Program-made: the position numbers and the translations under genes
Shown here: positions 1 to 8,580 of the stretch, in pieces
Layout of the letters: every line of letters starts with the position of its first letter
How positions within the stretch are numbered: the stretch's first letter is position 1
Assembly: GCA_003154775.1 (NCBI GenBank)
Contig: PMES01000034.1
Location: 1 to 45,263, forward strand
DNA: 45,263 nt
Origin: Acidobacteriota bacterium
Lineage (GTDB): Bacteria; Acidobacteriota; Terriglobia; Acidiferrales; UBA7541
Direction: 5' to 3'
Notes under the pieces: generated by a model
The model's database searches: none
What the model saw: the letters and a program-made list of their open reading frames with translations, nothing else
What the model was told of the DNA's origin: nothing

Positions 1-19
1 CTCTTAGTGACGAAGATGG

Positions 20-40
20 GCTGGACCCCATCTCGGCAAC
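20..40. repeat. 21-bp dispersed repeat, copy 1
   Basis: The 21 bases here recur exactly at 21334-21354, where they include one arm of a long palindrome. This copy lacks the second palindrome arm, so it is a partial or diverged member of the element. It lies upstream of a small plus-strand gene, in DNA with no convincing ORF. Confidence 0.7.
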
Positions 41-53
41 CCATTTAGCCTCC

Positions 54-128
54 GTCATCCCGAACGGAGTCCGCGGAGTGAGGAATCTCTCTTCTTGCCG
101 CTGGGCCACAGCATTTCCCCAGGATGAC
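54..128. repeat. Intergenic element bounded by GTCATCC / GGATGAC
   Basis: A roughly 75-bp non-coding element opens with GTCATCC and closes with its inverted complement GGATGAC. Its first part (GTCATCCCGA, then an AG-rich stretch ending GAGGAATCT) resembles the sequence at 12155-12180 (GTCATCCCGAGCG, then GAGGGATCT). I read it as a member of a dispersed intergenic repeat family. Function is unknown; a transcript would fold with the termini paired. Confidence 0.55.
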
Positions 129-244
129 ATTTAGCAGGATTTTTCAGTAGCCCGCGAAGTTCCTCATGCTCTCCGGTAATCCTTGTATGGCGAATTGCAA
201 GAATTGGGTATAGCATGGCCGCGACCGGAAAAGGAGACACGCTC

Positions 245-442
245 ATGGCCAAAAAAGACAGGCTCAAGGAAGTCAGCGTAAAAATCGGAACCGCAATGGG
301 CAAGGCGGACAAACAAGCCCGCAAGTTCAAGGAAGCGGGCGCGGTAGCCAAGGAAGAACTGCAGGCCATCTCCAAGCAGATTGACGCGATGAAGAAGCAG
401 CTGCACAGGACCACCAGGCGCCTGAAAGACGCCTTGCGCTAA
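245..442 (+). CDS. Small basic coiled-coil-like hypothetical protein
   Basis: This is a 65-residue protein rich in Lys, Arg, Ala and Gln, with regularly spaced hydrophobic residues typical of one long amphipathic helix or short coiled coil. It has no signal peptide or membrane segment. The start at 245 is preferred over an in-frame ATG at 215 because AAGGAG (231-236) sits 8 bases before it. I do not recognise the family. The high positive charge would be compatible with nucleic-acid or membrane-surface binding, but that is inference. It stands alone on the plus strand, convergent with the minus-strand atp/nuo operon, with that operon's terminator between them. Confidence 0.65.
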   Translation: MAKKDRLKEVSVKIGTAMGKADKQARKFKEAGAVAKEELQAISKQIDAMKKQLHRTTRRLKDALR

Positions 443-473
443 CCCTGTCTTCTTGGAGGGGTCCTGGCAGGGA

Positions 474-507
474 CAAAAAAGCCCGCCCAGGTTTCCCCGA
501 GCGGGCT
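474..507 (-). terminator. Rho-independent terminator of the nuo-atp operon
   Basis: AGCCCGC (480-486) pairs with GCGGGCT (501-507). Read on the minus strand, the hairpin is followed directly by a run of six T. It lies about 30 bases past the atpE stop codon, so it closes the long minus-strand operon. On the plus strand no T-run follows, so it is directional. Confidence 0.85.
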
Positions 508-533
508 CAGTTCCCTATCAATTCTTCGCGGCC

Positions 534-839
534 TTAGACCTTGGCGAAGATGATTGCCAGCGTAAACAGCGCCAGCGTCTCAATAAAGACCAATCCCAGA
601 ATCATGGCCGTCCGGATCGCGGCAGAAGCTCCCGGATTCCGCGCCATGCCTTCGCAAGCCGACGCCGCCACTCTGCTCTGCCCCAAAGCGCCGCCAAAGG
701 CTGCCAGCGCCATGCCAAACGCGGCCGCAATCGCCAGCGTTCCTTTGCCGCTCACCGCTCCTGCTTCCTGCGCAAACGCGGCCGGCGCAAACAGCGCGAC
801 CGACGCGAGCGCTCCCATCAACATCGCTGCTTTCTTCAT
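534..839 (-). CDS. atpE: ATP synthase F0 subunit c
   Basis: This 101-residue proteolipid forms the rotor ring of F0. Residues 1-23 look like a cleavable signal peptide (Lys-Lys, hydrophobic core, AFA-QE); two transmembrane helices follow, joined by the polar loop ARNP. The ion-binding carboxylate is Glu87 in helix 2, followed by Thr88; helix 1 carries Gln54, exactly 15 residues before the loop proline. Gln plus Glu-Ser/Thr is part of the sodium-binding signature, but the usual Thr at the next position is Leu and the conserved Tyr is Phe92, so ion choice is uncertain. The ATG at 839 is preferred over upstream in-frame starts because AGGAGG precedes it closely. It is the last gene before the terminator. 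Confidence 0.93.
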   Translation of the reverse strand: MKKAAMLMGALASVALFAPAAFAQEAGAVSGKGTLAIAAAFGMALAAFGGALGQSRVAASACEGMARNPGASAAIRTAMILGLVFIETLALFTLAIIFAKV

Positions 840-930
840 TACTGCCTCCTTGAAATTACCGCCAGTTGGTGGTTCCCGGCCCTGCGCCCTGCAACCGGTC
901 TCACACTGGAACGGCAAACTCGAACTTGTC

Positions 931-1752
931 CTAGTGCTCTTCCGCCACGGCCTGCCCGATATAAATCGAAGGCAGCACGGTGAACACATAAGTCTGAATG
1001 ATGGACACGAATATATGCAGGCCGATAAAGAGAATGGGGATCAGTACCGGGAAGATGCCCAGGAGCACCCCCAGCACCGGACTCTTCGACCAACCCCACT
1101 GCGCCGGCCCGATCAGCAAGCCGAGAAAAATCACGTAGATCAGATCGCTGGCGAAAATGTTGGCCCAGAGACGAACGGTGAGCGAGAGGATGCGCGCCGT
1201 GGCGCTGATCATCTCCACGGGGGCAATCAGCCACGACAACCACCACACCGGCCCGGCAAACGTCTTCAAATAGCGAAACGGCCCGAGATGCCGCAACCCC
1301 TGCCAGTTGAAATAGAGGAAGGTGAGCAGCGCGCAGCCCAGCGGCACGATGGGAAGCTTGCCACCGGTCGGCGAACTGAATGCCGGGATCACGCCAAGCA
1401 GGTTGGCCAGAAGAATAAAGACGGAAACGGAGCCGGTGAAAGCAATGAACTTGTGGCCCTCGTGCCCGACGTTTTCTTCCAAAAGGTCCTTGATGCCGAA
1501 ACCCAGAGGATTGGTTAGAAGCATTTCGGCAGCCTGCTGCAGGCCCCCGGGACGTTCCACGGAGAGGCGCGACCTCACGAGCAGCGCCAGCACCGTGCCA
1601 ACAATTAGAACGACCACCGACATCACCAGATACTCGGGGATGGGATGGTGGGGGTCTATGGGTTGCACATGGAACGCGTGCAGGATACCTCGGGCGATGG
1701 GTCCGAGCACGTGATTCACCCACTCTGTCAGCCGGCTTAGATGTTCTTCCAT
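931..1752 (-). CDS. atpB: ATP synthase F0 subunit a
   Basis: This 273-residue polytopic membrane protein is the stator channel that passes ions to the c-ring. The essential arginine is visible as Arg194 in LTVRLWANIF, matching the E. coli Arg210 region. Several hydrophobic helices and a conserved C-terminal helix pair follow. Its ATG abuts the atpI stop codon directly, a strong sign of coupled translation, and atpE follows 91 bases later. Length is normal for the family. Confidence 0.95.
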   Translation of the reverse strand: MEEHLSRLTEWVNHVLGPIARGILHAFHVQPIDPHHPIPEYLVMSVVVLIVGTVLALLVRSRLSVERPGGLQQAAEMLLTNPLGFGIKDLLEENVGHEGHKFIAFTGSVSVFILLANLLGVIPAFSSPTGGKLPIVPLGCALLTFLYFNWQGLRHLGPFRYLKTFAGPVWWLSWLIAPVEMISATARILSLTVRLWANIFASDLIYVIFLGLLIGPAQWGWSKSPVLGVLLGIFPVLIPILFIGLHIFVSIIQTYVFTVLPSIYIGQAVAEEH

Positions 1753-2172
1753 TTATCGGTCCGCGGGTTGCAGGATTTCGTGCACACTCACCGCCATTGT
1801 GGCCGCTCCCAGAGAGCACAGTCCAAAAATCATGCTCAATACGGGAACATGCAGATACTTAAAAATAACATACACGGCCAGGGCTATCAACACGTAGCGA
1901 AACACCGCGCGAAAATAGGTGCCCACGGGCACCTTCGCTTTGGGGCGCTCAGCTTGCGCCGTGGCCGCTTCCGTCAGCGCGTCCAGGCCCTCTTTCAGCC
2001 AGCGAAAGTTGAGCCAGGCCAGCGCTGCGCCGATTAAGATTCCCGAGCCCCAGCGCCAACCGTGGAAATAGCCGACAGGCAGAGCCGCCAGCGCGCCCAG
2101 AAGCAAAGTCAGCCAGGAGATCCGGCGCTCGGAGGCAAGATATCTCGAAATGTCAATGCTTGGACTTTCCAT
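1753..2172 (-). CDS. atpI: ATP synthase subunit I-like membrane protein
   Basis: A small protein of about 139 residues with four hydrophobic segments, in the position and size expected for AtpI, which helps assemble the c-ring in other bacteria. The N-terminal part is short and polar, with a Lys/Arg-rich loop in the middle (AERPKAKVP). I start it at the Met at 2172, which overlaps the end of atpZ by 20 bp; a start at 2202 in the same frame is possible. Assignment rests mainly on context and topology, since this family is poorly conserved. Confidence 0.75.
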   Translation of the reverse strand: MESPSIDISRYLASERRISWLTLLLGALAALPVGYFHGWRWGSGILIGAALAWLNFRWLKEGLDALTEAATAQAERPKAKVPVGTYFRAVFRYVLIALAVYVIFKYLHVPVLSMIFGLCSLGAATMAVSVHEILQPADR

Positions 2173-2428
2173 CGTCGTCTGCGGGAAGACGCCGCAGCAC
2201 ATCGCGCAAGCCGCCGAAGAACCCCAGAAAGCCCAGGACCAGCATTAAGACAGGCTTGGTATGCAGCCAGCGATCCAGAAAATAGCCGATCAGGCCGCCA
2301 ACCGCCACTGCCGCCACAAGCACAAACGGCAGCTCCATGGCCATGGCGAACTGCTGCGAAAATCCCTTGGCCTGCTTCTCCGCGGGAGTCAATTGCTCGT
2401 CGCGTTTTTCGTTATGGTCCGAAGGCAT
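2153..2428 (-). CDS. atpZ: AtpZ/AtpI family small membrane protein
   Basis: The 91-residue product has a charged N-terminus (about 25 residues, many Lys/Glu/Gln) and two transmembrane helices. The pattern GGLIGYFLDRWLHTKP is typical of the AtpZ/AtpI family linked to F0 operons, some members of which form a cation pathway with AtpI. Its start overlaps the end of nuoN by 17 bp, tying the F0 genes to the complex I genes, and its 3' end overlaps atpI. Confidence 0.8.
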   Translation of the reverse strand: MPSDHNEKRDEQLTPAEKQAKGFSQQFAMAMELPFVLVAAVAVGGLIGYFLDRWLHTKPVLMLVLGFLGFFGGLRDVLRRLPADDDGKSKH

Positions 2429-3932
2429 AGCGCGCCAGACGTGCGAACGGCTCAGGATAAATTCCCGCCGCGAGCGTTACGAACAGGGCCGCGCCCAGCG
2501 CCACGGCTTGTGCGCTGCTCATGTGCGGCGCCGGCGCCTCGCCCGGCTTCTTCATCCAGGCATGCACGACCACGCGGAAATAGTAGTACAGCGCGGGCAC
2601 GATATACAGCGCCGCGAAAACCGCCAGCACCGGGTGATGCGATTCGATCAGCGCCTGGAAAATGAAATACTTTGCCATGAAGCCCGCGGTCGGCGGGATA
2701 CCCGCAAGCGACAACATGAAAATCAGCAGCAGCAACGCAACCGCGGGGCTCCGCTGGTACAGCCCATCCAGATCGTCCAGTTCATCGCCGATCAGCCCGC
2801 GCTGGCGCATGACGATCACCACGGCGAACGCGCCGATGGTCATGAAGGCGTACGCGATCAGGTAATACATGATCCCCACAAGCCCCGTCTCATTCCACGC
2901 CACCAGGCCCAGCAGGACGTAGCCCACATGCGAAATCGAGGAATACGCCAACAGCCGCTTCATATTGGTCTGCGTCAGCGCCGCCAGGTTGCCCCACGTC
3001 AGCGAAGCGATCGCGACGCCGGAGATGATGTACACCCAGGTGGTTTGCGAATCCCCGAAGACGTTGATCATCAGCCGCAGGAGCATCGCAAAACTCGCCG
3101 TCGTCGAGGCCACGCTGACGTACGCGGATATGGGCGTGGGCGCTCCTTCGTACACATCCGGGGCCCACTGGTGGAACGGCACCGCCGCCACTTTGAAGAA
3201 CATGCCCGCGGCCACGGTGACAAACGCCATGATCGCCAGCCAATCGGTGATGCCGTTCGATGAGGTGTATGCAAAACGGCGGCCCAGGATGTTGCCAATC
3301 TCCGCGATATTCGTCGAACTGCTCATCCCGTACAGCAACGAGAATCCGTAGGCGAGAATCCCGGTGCTAAACGCGCCCAGCAGCAGGTATTTCATCGCCG
3401 CTTCGTTAGAGCGCTTCTCGCGGCGCAGGAAACCCACCATTGCGTAGAAGCTCAGCGCCATCGTCTCCAACCCAAGGAACAGCACAATAAGGTCAATGCC
3501 CGAGGCCATGAACATCATGCCGATGCAGGAGAACAACAGCAGCGCATAATATTCGCCTTCCTGCTCCTTCTCGATATTCAAATACCGGACGGAGAGCAGA
3601 ATCACCAGCGCGGTGGCGGCAAGAAAAATCATCGCGAAGACCAGGGAGAAGCCGTCCACGATCGCGGTGTTGTGGAAACCGATCAGGACGGGCGGTCCTA
3701 TCTGGCTGACGCGGACATCCCGGTACTTCTGAAACTGCATGAATAAGCCGAGACCGCTGGCCGCAACGCCCACGAGGGCCAGAAACGCGTTCAGGTGCTT
3801 CTCTCGCTTCTCCAGCAGAAAATCAAAAATCAGGATGCCCAGCGCGAACAGGAGCAGCTCCATCTGCGGCAAGACGACCAGGCCGTCGCCGTGGATGTAA
3901 TTCAGGATCGGGTCGAGGAAGGAAAAGTGCAT
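2412..3932 (-). CDS. nuoN: NADH-quinone oxidoreductase subunit N
   Basis: A 506-residue antiporter-like membrane subunit of complex I, with about 14 hydrophobic segments and the conserved core region (NEAAMKYLLLGAFSTGILAYG, residues roughly 175-195, and NMKRLLAYSSISHVGYVLLG further on). It carries one of the proton channels of the membrane arm. It is the last nuo gene; its stop lies inside atpZ. It starts 9 bases after nuoM ends. Confidence 0.95.
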   Translation of the reverse strand: MHFSFLDPILNYIHGDGLVVLPQMELLLFALGILIFDFLLEKREKHLNAFLALVGVAASGLGLFMQFQKYRDVRVSQIGPPVLIGFHNTAIVDGFSLVFAMIFLAATALVILLSVRYLNIEKEQEGEYYALLLFSCIGMMFMASGIDLIVLFLGLETMALSFYAMVGFLRREKRSNEAAMKYLLLGAFSTGILAYGFSLLYGMSSSTNIAEIGNILGRRFAYTSSNGITDWLAIMAFVTVAAGMFFKVAAVPFHQWAPDVYEGAPTPISAYVSVASTTASFAMLLRLMINVFGDSQTTWVYIISGVAIASLTWGNLAALTQTNMKRLLAYSSISHVGYVLLGLVAWNETGLVGIMYYLIAYAFMTIGAFAVVIVMRQRGLIGDELDDLDGLYQRSPAVALLLLIFMLSLAGIPPTAGFMAKYFIFQALIESHHPVLAVFAALYIVPALYYYFRVVVHAWMKKPGEAPAPHMSSAQAVALGAALFVTLAAGIYPEPFARLARYAFGP

Positions 3933-3941
3933 CGGGGTTCC

Positions 3942-5534
3942 TTACTTGACCTCCAGACTTGCCGGAGCGGATGGCGCAACAACCGGCGCAGCGGGCGGCA
4001 ACGCCCTATTGGCTTGCTCGTAAAACTTCGGATTCACCTGCTGGACGATTTTCTCCACCGGCTTGTCAATGTAAGCGAAGAAAGGCTTCGGATAAATGCC
4101 GATCCAGAACGCCAGGGCAACCAGCGGCAGCAGCACCGCGTATTCCCGCACGCTCAGGTCTGGCAGCGTCTTGTTCACGTCGTGCGTCACGTTTCCGAAC
4201 ATCACCCGCTGGTACAGCCACAGCAGATAGGCAGCGCCCAGCACGATGCCCAGCGTGCCCCAGGCCGCCCAGGCTTTGTTCACCACGAACGCGCCCTGCA
4301 AAATCGTGAATTCCCCGATGAACCCGTTGAGGATGGGCATGCCCAGCGAACTTAGCGTAATGATCAGATAGATTGCCGCGAAATTCGGCATTGGCGTGGC
4401 CAACCCGCCGAATTCGGAGATCAGGCGCGTGTGCCGCCGTTCGTAGAGCATGCCAACCAGCAAGAAGAGCGCGCCCGTGGAAATGCCGTGATTGATCTGC
4501 TGCAGCACGCTCCCGGAAAGCCCCTGCGGCGTCAGCGCGAAAATGCCCAGCGTACAGAAGCCCAGGTGGCTGACCGAACTGTACGCGATCAGGCGTTTCA
4601 TGTCCTTCTGCATCAGGCAGACTATCGCGCCATAGATGATGCCGATCAGCGAAAGCAAGATGAGGATATGAATGATCTTTGCGCGCAGGACAGCATCCGC
4701 CGGCAGCAACGGCAGCGAGAAGCGCAGGAAGCCGTACGTGCCCATTTTCAGCAAAACGCCGGCCAGGATGACGGAGCCCGCGGTGGGCGCTTCCGTGTGC
4801 GCATCCGGCAGCCAGGTGTGAAATGGAAACATCGGCACCTTGATGGCAAACGCGAAGAAGAATCCCCAGAAGAGCCAAACCTTCAGCGAATCGGGAAAAT
4901 GCTGCGCCGCGGCCAGCAGCGCGGGCACGTCGAACGTCGGCACGCTCCCCGGCACCTTTGCGGCATTGAAGTACAGCGCCAGGATGCCCAGCAGCATGAT
5001 GACGGAGCCCGCCAGCGTGTACAGAAAGAACTTGATCGCGGCATACAGCCGCCGCTCGCTGCCCCACACGCCGATCAGGAAGTACATGGGCACCAGCATC
5101 ACTTCCCAGAACACGTAGAACAGGAAGAAATCGAGCGACATGAAGACGCCAAGCATGCCCGTCTGCAGCAGGAGCAGCAGAATGTAGTACTCCTTGGTGC
5201 GCGTATGGATGGCGGTCCACGAGGAAGTAATCGCGATCATGCCGAGCAAAGTGGTGAGCATAACCAGCAGCAGGGTGATGCCATCAATGCCCAGCGCGTA
5301 TTTCGCGCCGATGGAAGGAATCCAGTTCGCGGTTTCGCGGAAGGCGTAGTCATTGCTGCCCACTGGGAAGTGAATCACCAGCGGCACGGAAACCAGAAAG
5401 CCGAGCACGCCAAAGAGATTGCCGACGACGCGGTGGAGCATCTGCGCGTCGCGTGGAATGAATAGCAGGAGCATCGCGCCCACCAGCGGGGTGAACAGCA
5501 CCACGCTCAGGAGATGATCATGAAAAAGCCCCAT
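3942..5534 (-). CDS. nuoM: NADH-quinone oxidoreductase subunit M
   Basis: A 530-residue antiporter-like subunit of the membrane arm. Conserved parts seen include FYVFWEVMLVPMYFLIG (with the key channel glutamate), PMFPFHTWLPDAHTEAPT, and DMKRLIAYSSVSHLGF. The C-terminus ends in a low-complexity Pro/Ala tail of about 20 residues after the last helix, which is not part of the conserved core. ATG at 5534 follows a short GAAAGG motif. It lies between nuoL and nuoN with gaps of about 10 bases. Confidence 0.95.
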   Translation of the reverse strand: MGLFHDHLLSVVLFTPLVGAMLLLFIPRDAQMLHRVVGNLFGVLGFLVSVPLVIHFPVGSNDYAFRETANWIPSIGAKYALGIDGITLLLVMLTTLLGMIAITSSWTAIHTRTKEYYILLLLLQTGMLGVFMSLDFFLFYVFWEVMLVPMYFLIGVWGSERRLYAAIKFFLYTLAGSVIMLLGILALYFNAAKVPGSVPTFDVPALLAAAQHFPDSLKVWLFWGFFFAFAIKVPMFPFHTWLPDAHTEAPTAGSVILAGVLLKMGTYGFLRFSLPLLPADAVLRAKIIHILILLSLIGIIYGAIVCLMQKDMKRLIAYSSVSHLGFCTLGIFALTPQGLSGSVLQQINHGISTGALFLLVGMLYERRHTRLISEFGGLATPMPNFAAIYLIITLSSLGMPILNGFIGEFTILQGAFVVNKAWAAWGTLGIVLGAAYLLWLYQRVMFGNVTHDVNKTLPDLSVREYAVLLPLVALAFWIGIYPKPFFAYIDKPVEKIVQQVNPKFYEQANRALPPAAPVVAPSAPASLEVK

Positions 5535-5546
5535 GCGGTTCGCCTT

Positions 5547-7694
5547 TCAGCGCAAATTGCGCACAATCATATGCATGTGGTGGCCGTAATAGCCTAATAA
5601 GATCGCCAGGCCCAGCAGGATCAGCACGGCGTAACTCGAAAACACGCCGGTCTGGAACATGCGCACCGGCACGCTCAGCCCATTGGTGATCTTGCCGGCC
5701 AGGTTCACCAGGCCGTCAATAACCCACTTATCCCACCACATCGAAATCCGGGAAATCACGCGCGCCAGCCACCCCGCGCCATCCACGCCGACACCATCGA
5801 TCAGCTTGGCATCCACGACGCCGAATGCCGTGCTCAAATCTTTGACGCGGTTCACAAATAGCGCGTCGTAAATTTCGTCCACGTAGTACTTGTTGATCAG
5901 CAAATTGTGCAAACGCGGCCACGCTGCGGCGACCTTGGAATGCAGCTTCGGGTACTGCAGATAGAGGCGATACGCAAGCCATATGCCCAGCGTGGCGATA
6001 CCGACGGAGGCCATCATCAGCAAATATTCCTTGAACAAAGTGTGGTGCCCAACTTCGACGCCACCGATTTCGTCCTTCACGCCCCTCAACGCCGGCTCCA
6101 GGAATGTGCCAAATGTGTTGTTCTCCCCCCAAAGCACCGGAAGCGCAAACCAGCCGCCACAGATCGAAAGAAACGCCAGGATCATCAGCGGCACCGTCAT
6201 GGACTTCGGCGACTCGTGGATGTGCTCTTCCAACTCCGTCGCGACACGCGAACGGCCCCGAAAAACCTGAAAGAACAGCCGGAACATATAGAACGCGGTG
6301 ATCCCCGCCGTAACCACTCCAATCGCCCAGAGAAACAGGTAGCGATCCATGATCAACGACTCGTTGTGGCGATTAAACACGTGGCCCAGTATTTCGTCCT
6401 TACTGAAAAAGCCCGCCAGCGGGGGGATGCCGGCGATGGCCAGCGTGGCAATCAGAAAGGGCCGCGAGGTGGCCGGAATGGTGTTCCACAGTCCACCCAT
6501 CTTGCGCAAGTCCTGTTCACCGGATAGCGCGTGAATCACACTGCCGGCCCCGAGGAAGAGCAGGGCTTTAAAAAAAGAGTGGGTCATCAAGTGGAAAATG
6601 CCGGCCGAGAACGCGCCAACGCCCAGCGCCAGAAACATGTAGCCGAGCTGGCTGATGGTGGAATACGCCAGAACCTTCTTGATGTCGTTCTGCGCCACGG
6701 CCATGGAAGCGGCGAAAATGGCCGTCGTGGCGCCGACGATTGCGACCACATCCATCGCCACCGGCGCCAATTGGTAGATCGCGCTCATGCGCGCCACCAT
6801 GTACACGCCCGCGGTCACCATCGTCGCCGCGTGGATCAACGCGCTCACCGGCGTGGGGCCTTCCATCGCGTCGGGCAACCAGACGTACAGCGGCACTTGC
6901 GCGGATTTTCCGGTAGCTCCGACGAAAAGCAACAACGCAATGCCGGTAAGAATCGGCGCGCCATAGGCCAGGCGTCCCTGGTCCACCATCGCCCGCAGCG
7001 TTTCCAGGATTCCCGCATACGCGACCGGATCGCTCAGCATTTGCGAAGTGAACCGTACCGTACCAAATGTCGTGGCGATCAGGAAAATACCAAGCAAGAA
7101 ACCCGTATCGCCAATGCGATTGACGATGAAAGCTTTCTTTCCCGCATCCGCGGCAGATTTCTTCAAAAAGTAGAAACCAATCAGCAGGTAGCTGCAGAGC
7201 CCCACGCCTTCCCAGCCCACAAAAAGAAGCAGGAGATTATTCGCCAGCACCAGCGTCAGCATCGAAAACATGAACAGGTTCATGTAGCCGAAGAACCGGT
7301 AGTAACCGCCCTCGTGGCCCATGTACCCGATCGAATAGACGTGGATCAGAAAGCCCACGCCGGTCACCACCAGCACCATCACGCAAGAGAGCGGATCGAG
7401 GAGATAGCCCCAATCGGCCACGAAGTTGACCAGGCCGCCGGGTCCGGGCATCGCTCCCGGCGTGATCCATTCAAAAAGAATCTGCTGGTAAACGCGATTC
7501 TCCGGCGCGACTGCAAGGAGCTGGAAAACCGCGCCCGCCGCGTGCACAAACGAGAGGAAGACGCTGCCCACGCAGAAGAAGCTCACCGCCGAGCGCGGCA
7601 AGCGGCGGCCAATCAGCAGCATGAGCGCAGCGGTCACCAGCGGAAAAAGCGGGATGAGCCAGAGATGCTCGAGGAAGTAGCCGGAGGGAGTCAT
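5547..7694 (-). CDS. nuoL: NADH-quinone oxidoreductase subunit L
   Basis: The largest antiporter-like subunit, about 715 residues from the ATG at 7694, which has GGGAG about 9 bases upstream (an in-frame GTG at 7727 is less likely). Conserved blocks include FVGWEGVGLCSYLLIGFYF, KSAQVPLYVWLPDAMEGPTPVSA and NDIKKVLAYSTISQLGYMF. The C-terminal part contains the long lateral helix region and a final transmembrane helix (about residues 520-715). It pumps protons and braces the membrane arm. Gap to nuoK is 58 bases. Confidence 0.95.
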   Translation of the reverse strand: MTPSGYFLEHLWLIPLFPLVTAALMLLIGRRLPRSAVSFFCVGSVFLSFVHAAGAVFQLLAVAPENRVYQQILFEWITPGAMPGPGGLVNFVADWGYLLDPLSCVMVLVVTGVGFLIHVYSIGYMGHEGGYYRFFGYMNLFMFSMLTLVLANNLLLLFVGWEGVGLCSYLLIGFYFLKKSAADAGKKAFIVNRIGDTGFLLGIFLIATTFGTVRFTSQMLSDPVAYAGILETLRAMVDQGRLAYGAPILTGIALLLFVGATGKSAQVPLYVWLPDAMEGPTPVSALIHAATMVTAGVYMVARMSAIYQLAPVAMDVVAIVGATTAIFAASMAVAQNDIKKVLAYSTISQLGYMFLALGVGAFSAGIFHLMTHSFFKALLFLGAGSVIHALSGEQDLRKMGGLWNTIPATSRPFLIATLAIAGIPPLAGFFSKDEILGHVFNRHNESLIMDRYLFLWAIGVVTAGITAFYMFRLFFQVFRGRSRVATELEEHIHESPKSMTVPLMILAFLSICGGWFALPVLWGENNTFGTFLEPALRGVKDEIGGVEVGHHTLFKEYLLMMASVGIATLGIWLAYRLYLQYPKLHSKVAAAWPRLHNLLINKYYVDEIYDALFVNRVKDLSTAFGVVDAKLIDGVGVDGAGWLARVISRISMWWDKWVIDGLVNLAGKITNGLSVPVRMFQTGVFSSYAVLILLGLAILLGYYGHHMHMIVRNLR

Positions 7695-7752
7695 GGCCGC
7701 CGTCTCCCAAAGAAGCGGGGCTCGCACTGCACTCGCGATGATGGCGCGCGCT

Positions 7753-8055
7753 TCACCATTTCAGAAGATCCATTTCATCCTCAAGCACCGTTTCGCGGTT
7801 GCGGAAGAAGGCGATGATAATGCCGAGCCCCACCACTGCTTCCGCGGCGGCGTCCGCGATAATGAACAGCGCAAAAACCTGCCCGGCAACGTCCCCAAAA
7901 ATCCGCGAAAACGCCACCAGGTTGATGTTCACGGCATTCAGAATCAGCTCGATGGACATCAGCACCACGATCACGTTGCGCCGCGTAATCACGCCGATGG
8001 CGCCGATCAGAAAGAGCGCCATGCTCAAAAACAGGTAGTAGCCGATAGGCATCAT
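7753..8055 (-). CDS. nuoK: NADH-quinone oxidoreductase subunit K
   Basis: A 100-residue protein with three transmembrane helices, the usual length. The two buried glutamates needed for proton transfer are at Glu36 (MSIELILNAVN) and Glu72 (DAAAEAVVGL), the same numbers as in E. coli NuoK. It begins with two Met codons; the first is used here. It follows nuoJ by 6 bases. Confidence 0.96.
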   Translation of the reverse strand: MMPIGYYLFLSMALFLIGAIGVITRRNVIVVLMSIELILNAVNINLVAFSRIFGDVAGQVFALFIIADAAAEAVVGLGIIIAFFRNRETVLEDEMDLLKW

Positions 8056-8061
8056 CGCGTT

Positions 8062-8580
8062 CTAGGTCCTTTTCTTGGCCATCACCACGGCTCCCACCAT
8101 GGCCACCAGCAGCAAAACACTGGCAATCTCAAACGGCAGCAGGTACGCATCGAACAAGCGGCCCGCCAGCGCTTCGGTATTCGGCGGCAATTTTCCTGCC
8201 GGCACGGCGTTGGGCAGCAAGAAGCCCTGGCCGGGAACCTTGCGCGACGACCACAGCATCACCCCCACCTCCAGGGCGAGTGCCAGCGTCACGAGCAGCG
8301 CCACCCATTTTTGCCGCGAAAACTGAATCTGGTGCAGGGCCACATCCAGCCGCACCAGCATGATCACGAAAACAAACAGCACCATGATCCCGCCGACATA
8401 CAAAATGATCTGCGCGATGAAAATGAATTCCGCGCGCAGTTGCAGGAAGATGCCCGCGGTGGCCAGCAGGGTGGTAATCAGGAACACGGCGCTGTGAATG
8501 GCGTTGCGCCGCGTCACCATCAGCCCGGCGCTGAGGATCGCCACACCGGCGAAGAAAAAGAAGATGACCTTATCCAGCAT
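8062..8580 (-). CDS. nuoJ: NADH-quinone oxidoreductase subunit J
   Basis: A 172-residue membrane subunit with five hydrophobic helices. The signature FIFIAQIILYVGGIMVLFVF, including the helix that forms the pi-bulge in known structures, is present at about residues 52-71. A longer polar loop (about 112-140) precedes the last helix. Its start overlaps the end of nuoH by 11 bp. In most nuo operons nuoI lies between H and J; here there is no room for it. Confidence 0.95.
   Translation of the reverse strand: MLDKVIFFFFAGVAILSAGLMVTRRNAIHSAVFLITTLLATAGIFLQLRAEFIFIAQIILYVGGIMVLFVFVIMLVRLDVALHQIQFSRQKWVALLVTLALALEVGVMLWSSRKVPGQGFLLPNAVPAGKLPPNTEALAGRLFDAYLLPFEIASVLLLVAMVGAVVMAKKRT

Noticed and set aside
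209-214. TATAGC as a -10 box for the small gene at 245
   Set aside because: The nearest -35-like hexamers are at wrong spacings (8 or 20 bases), so support is too weak to list.
453-1518. Long plus-strand ORFs (176 and 325 residues) opposite atpE and atpB
   Set aside because: They are antisense to conserved F0 genes, with biased composition and no family resemblance. The same applies to many other long antisense frames in this GC-rich window (for example 3795-5465, 6531-7817, 40917-42236).
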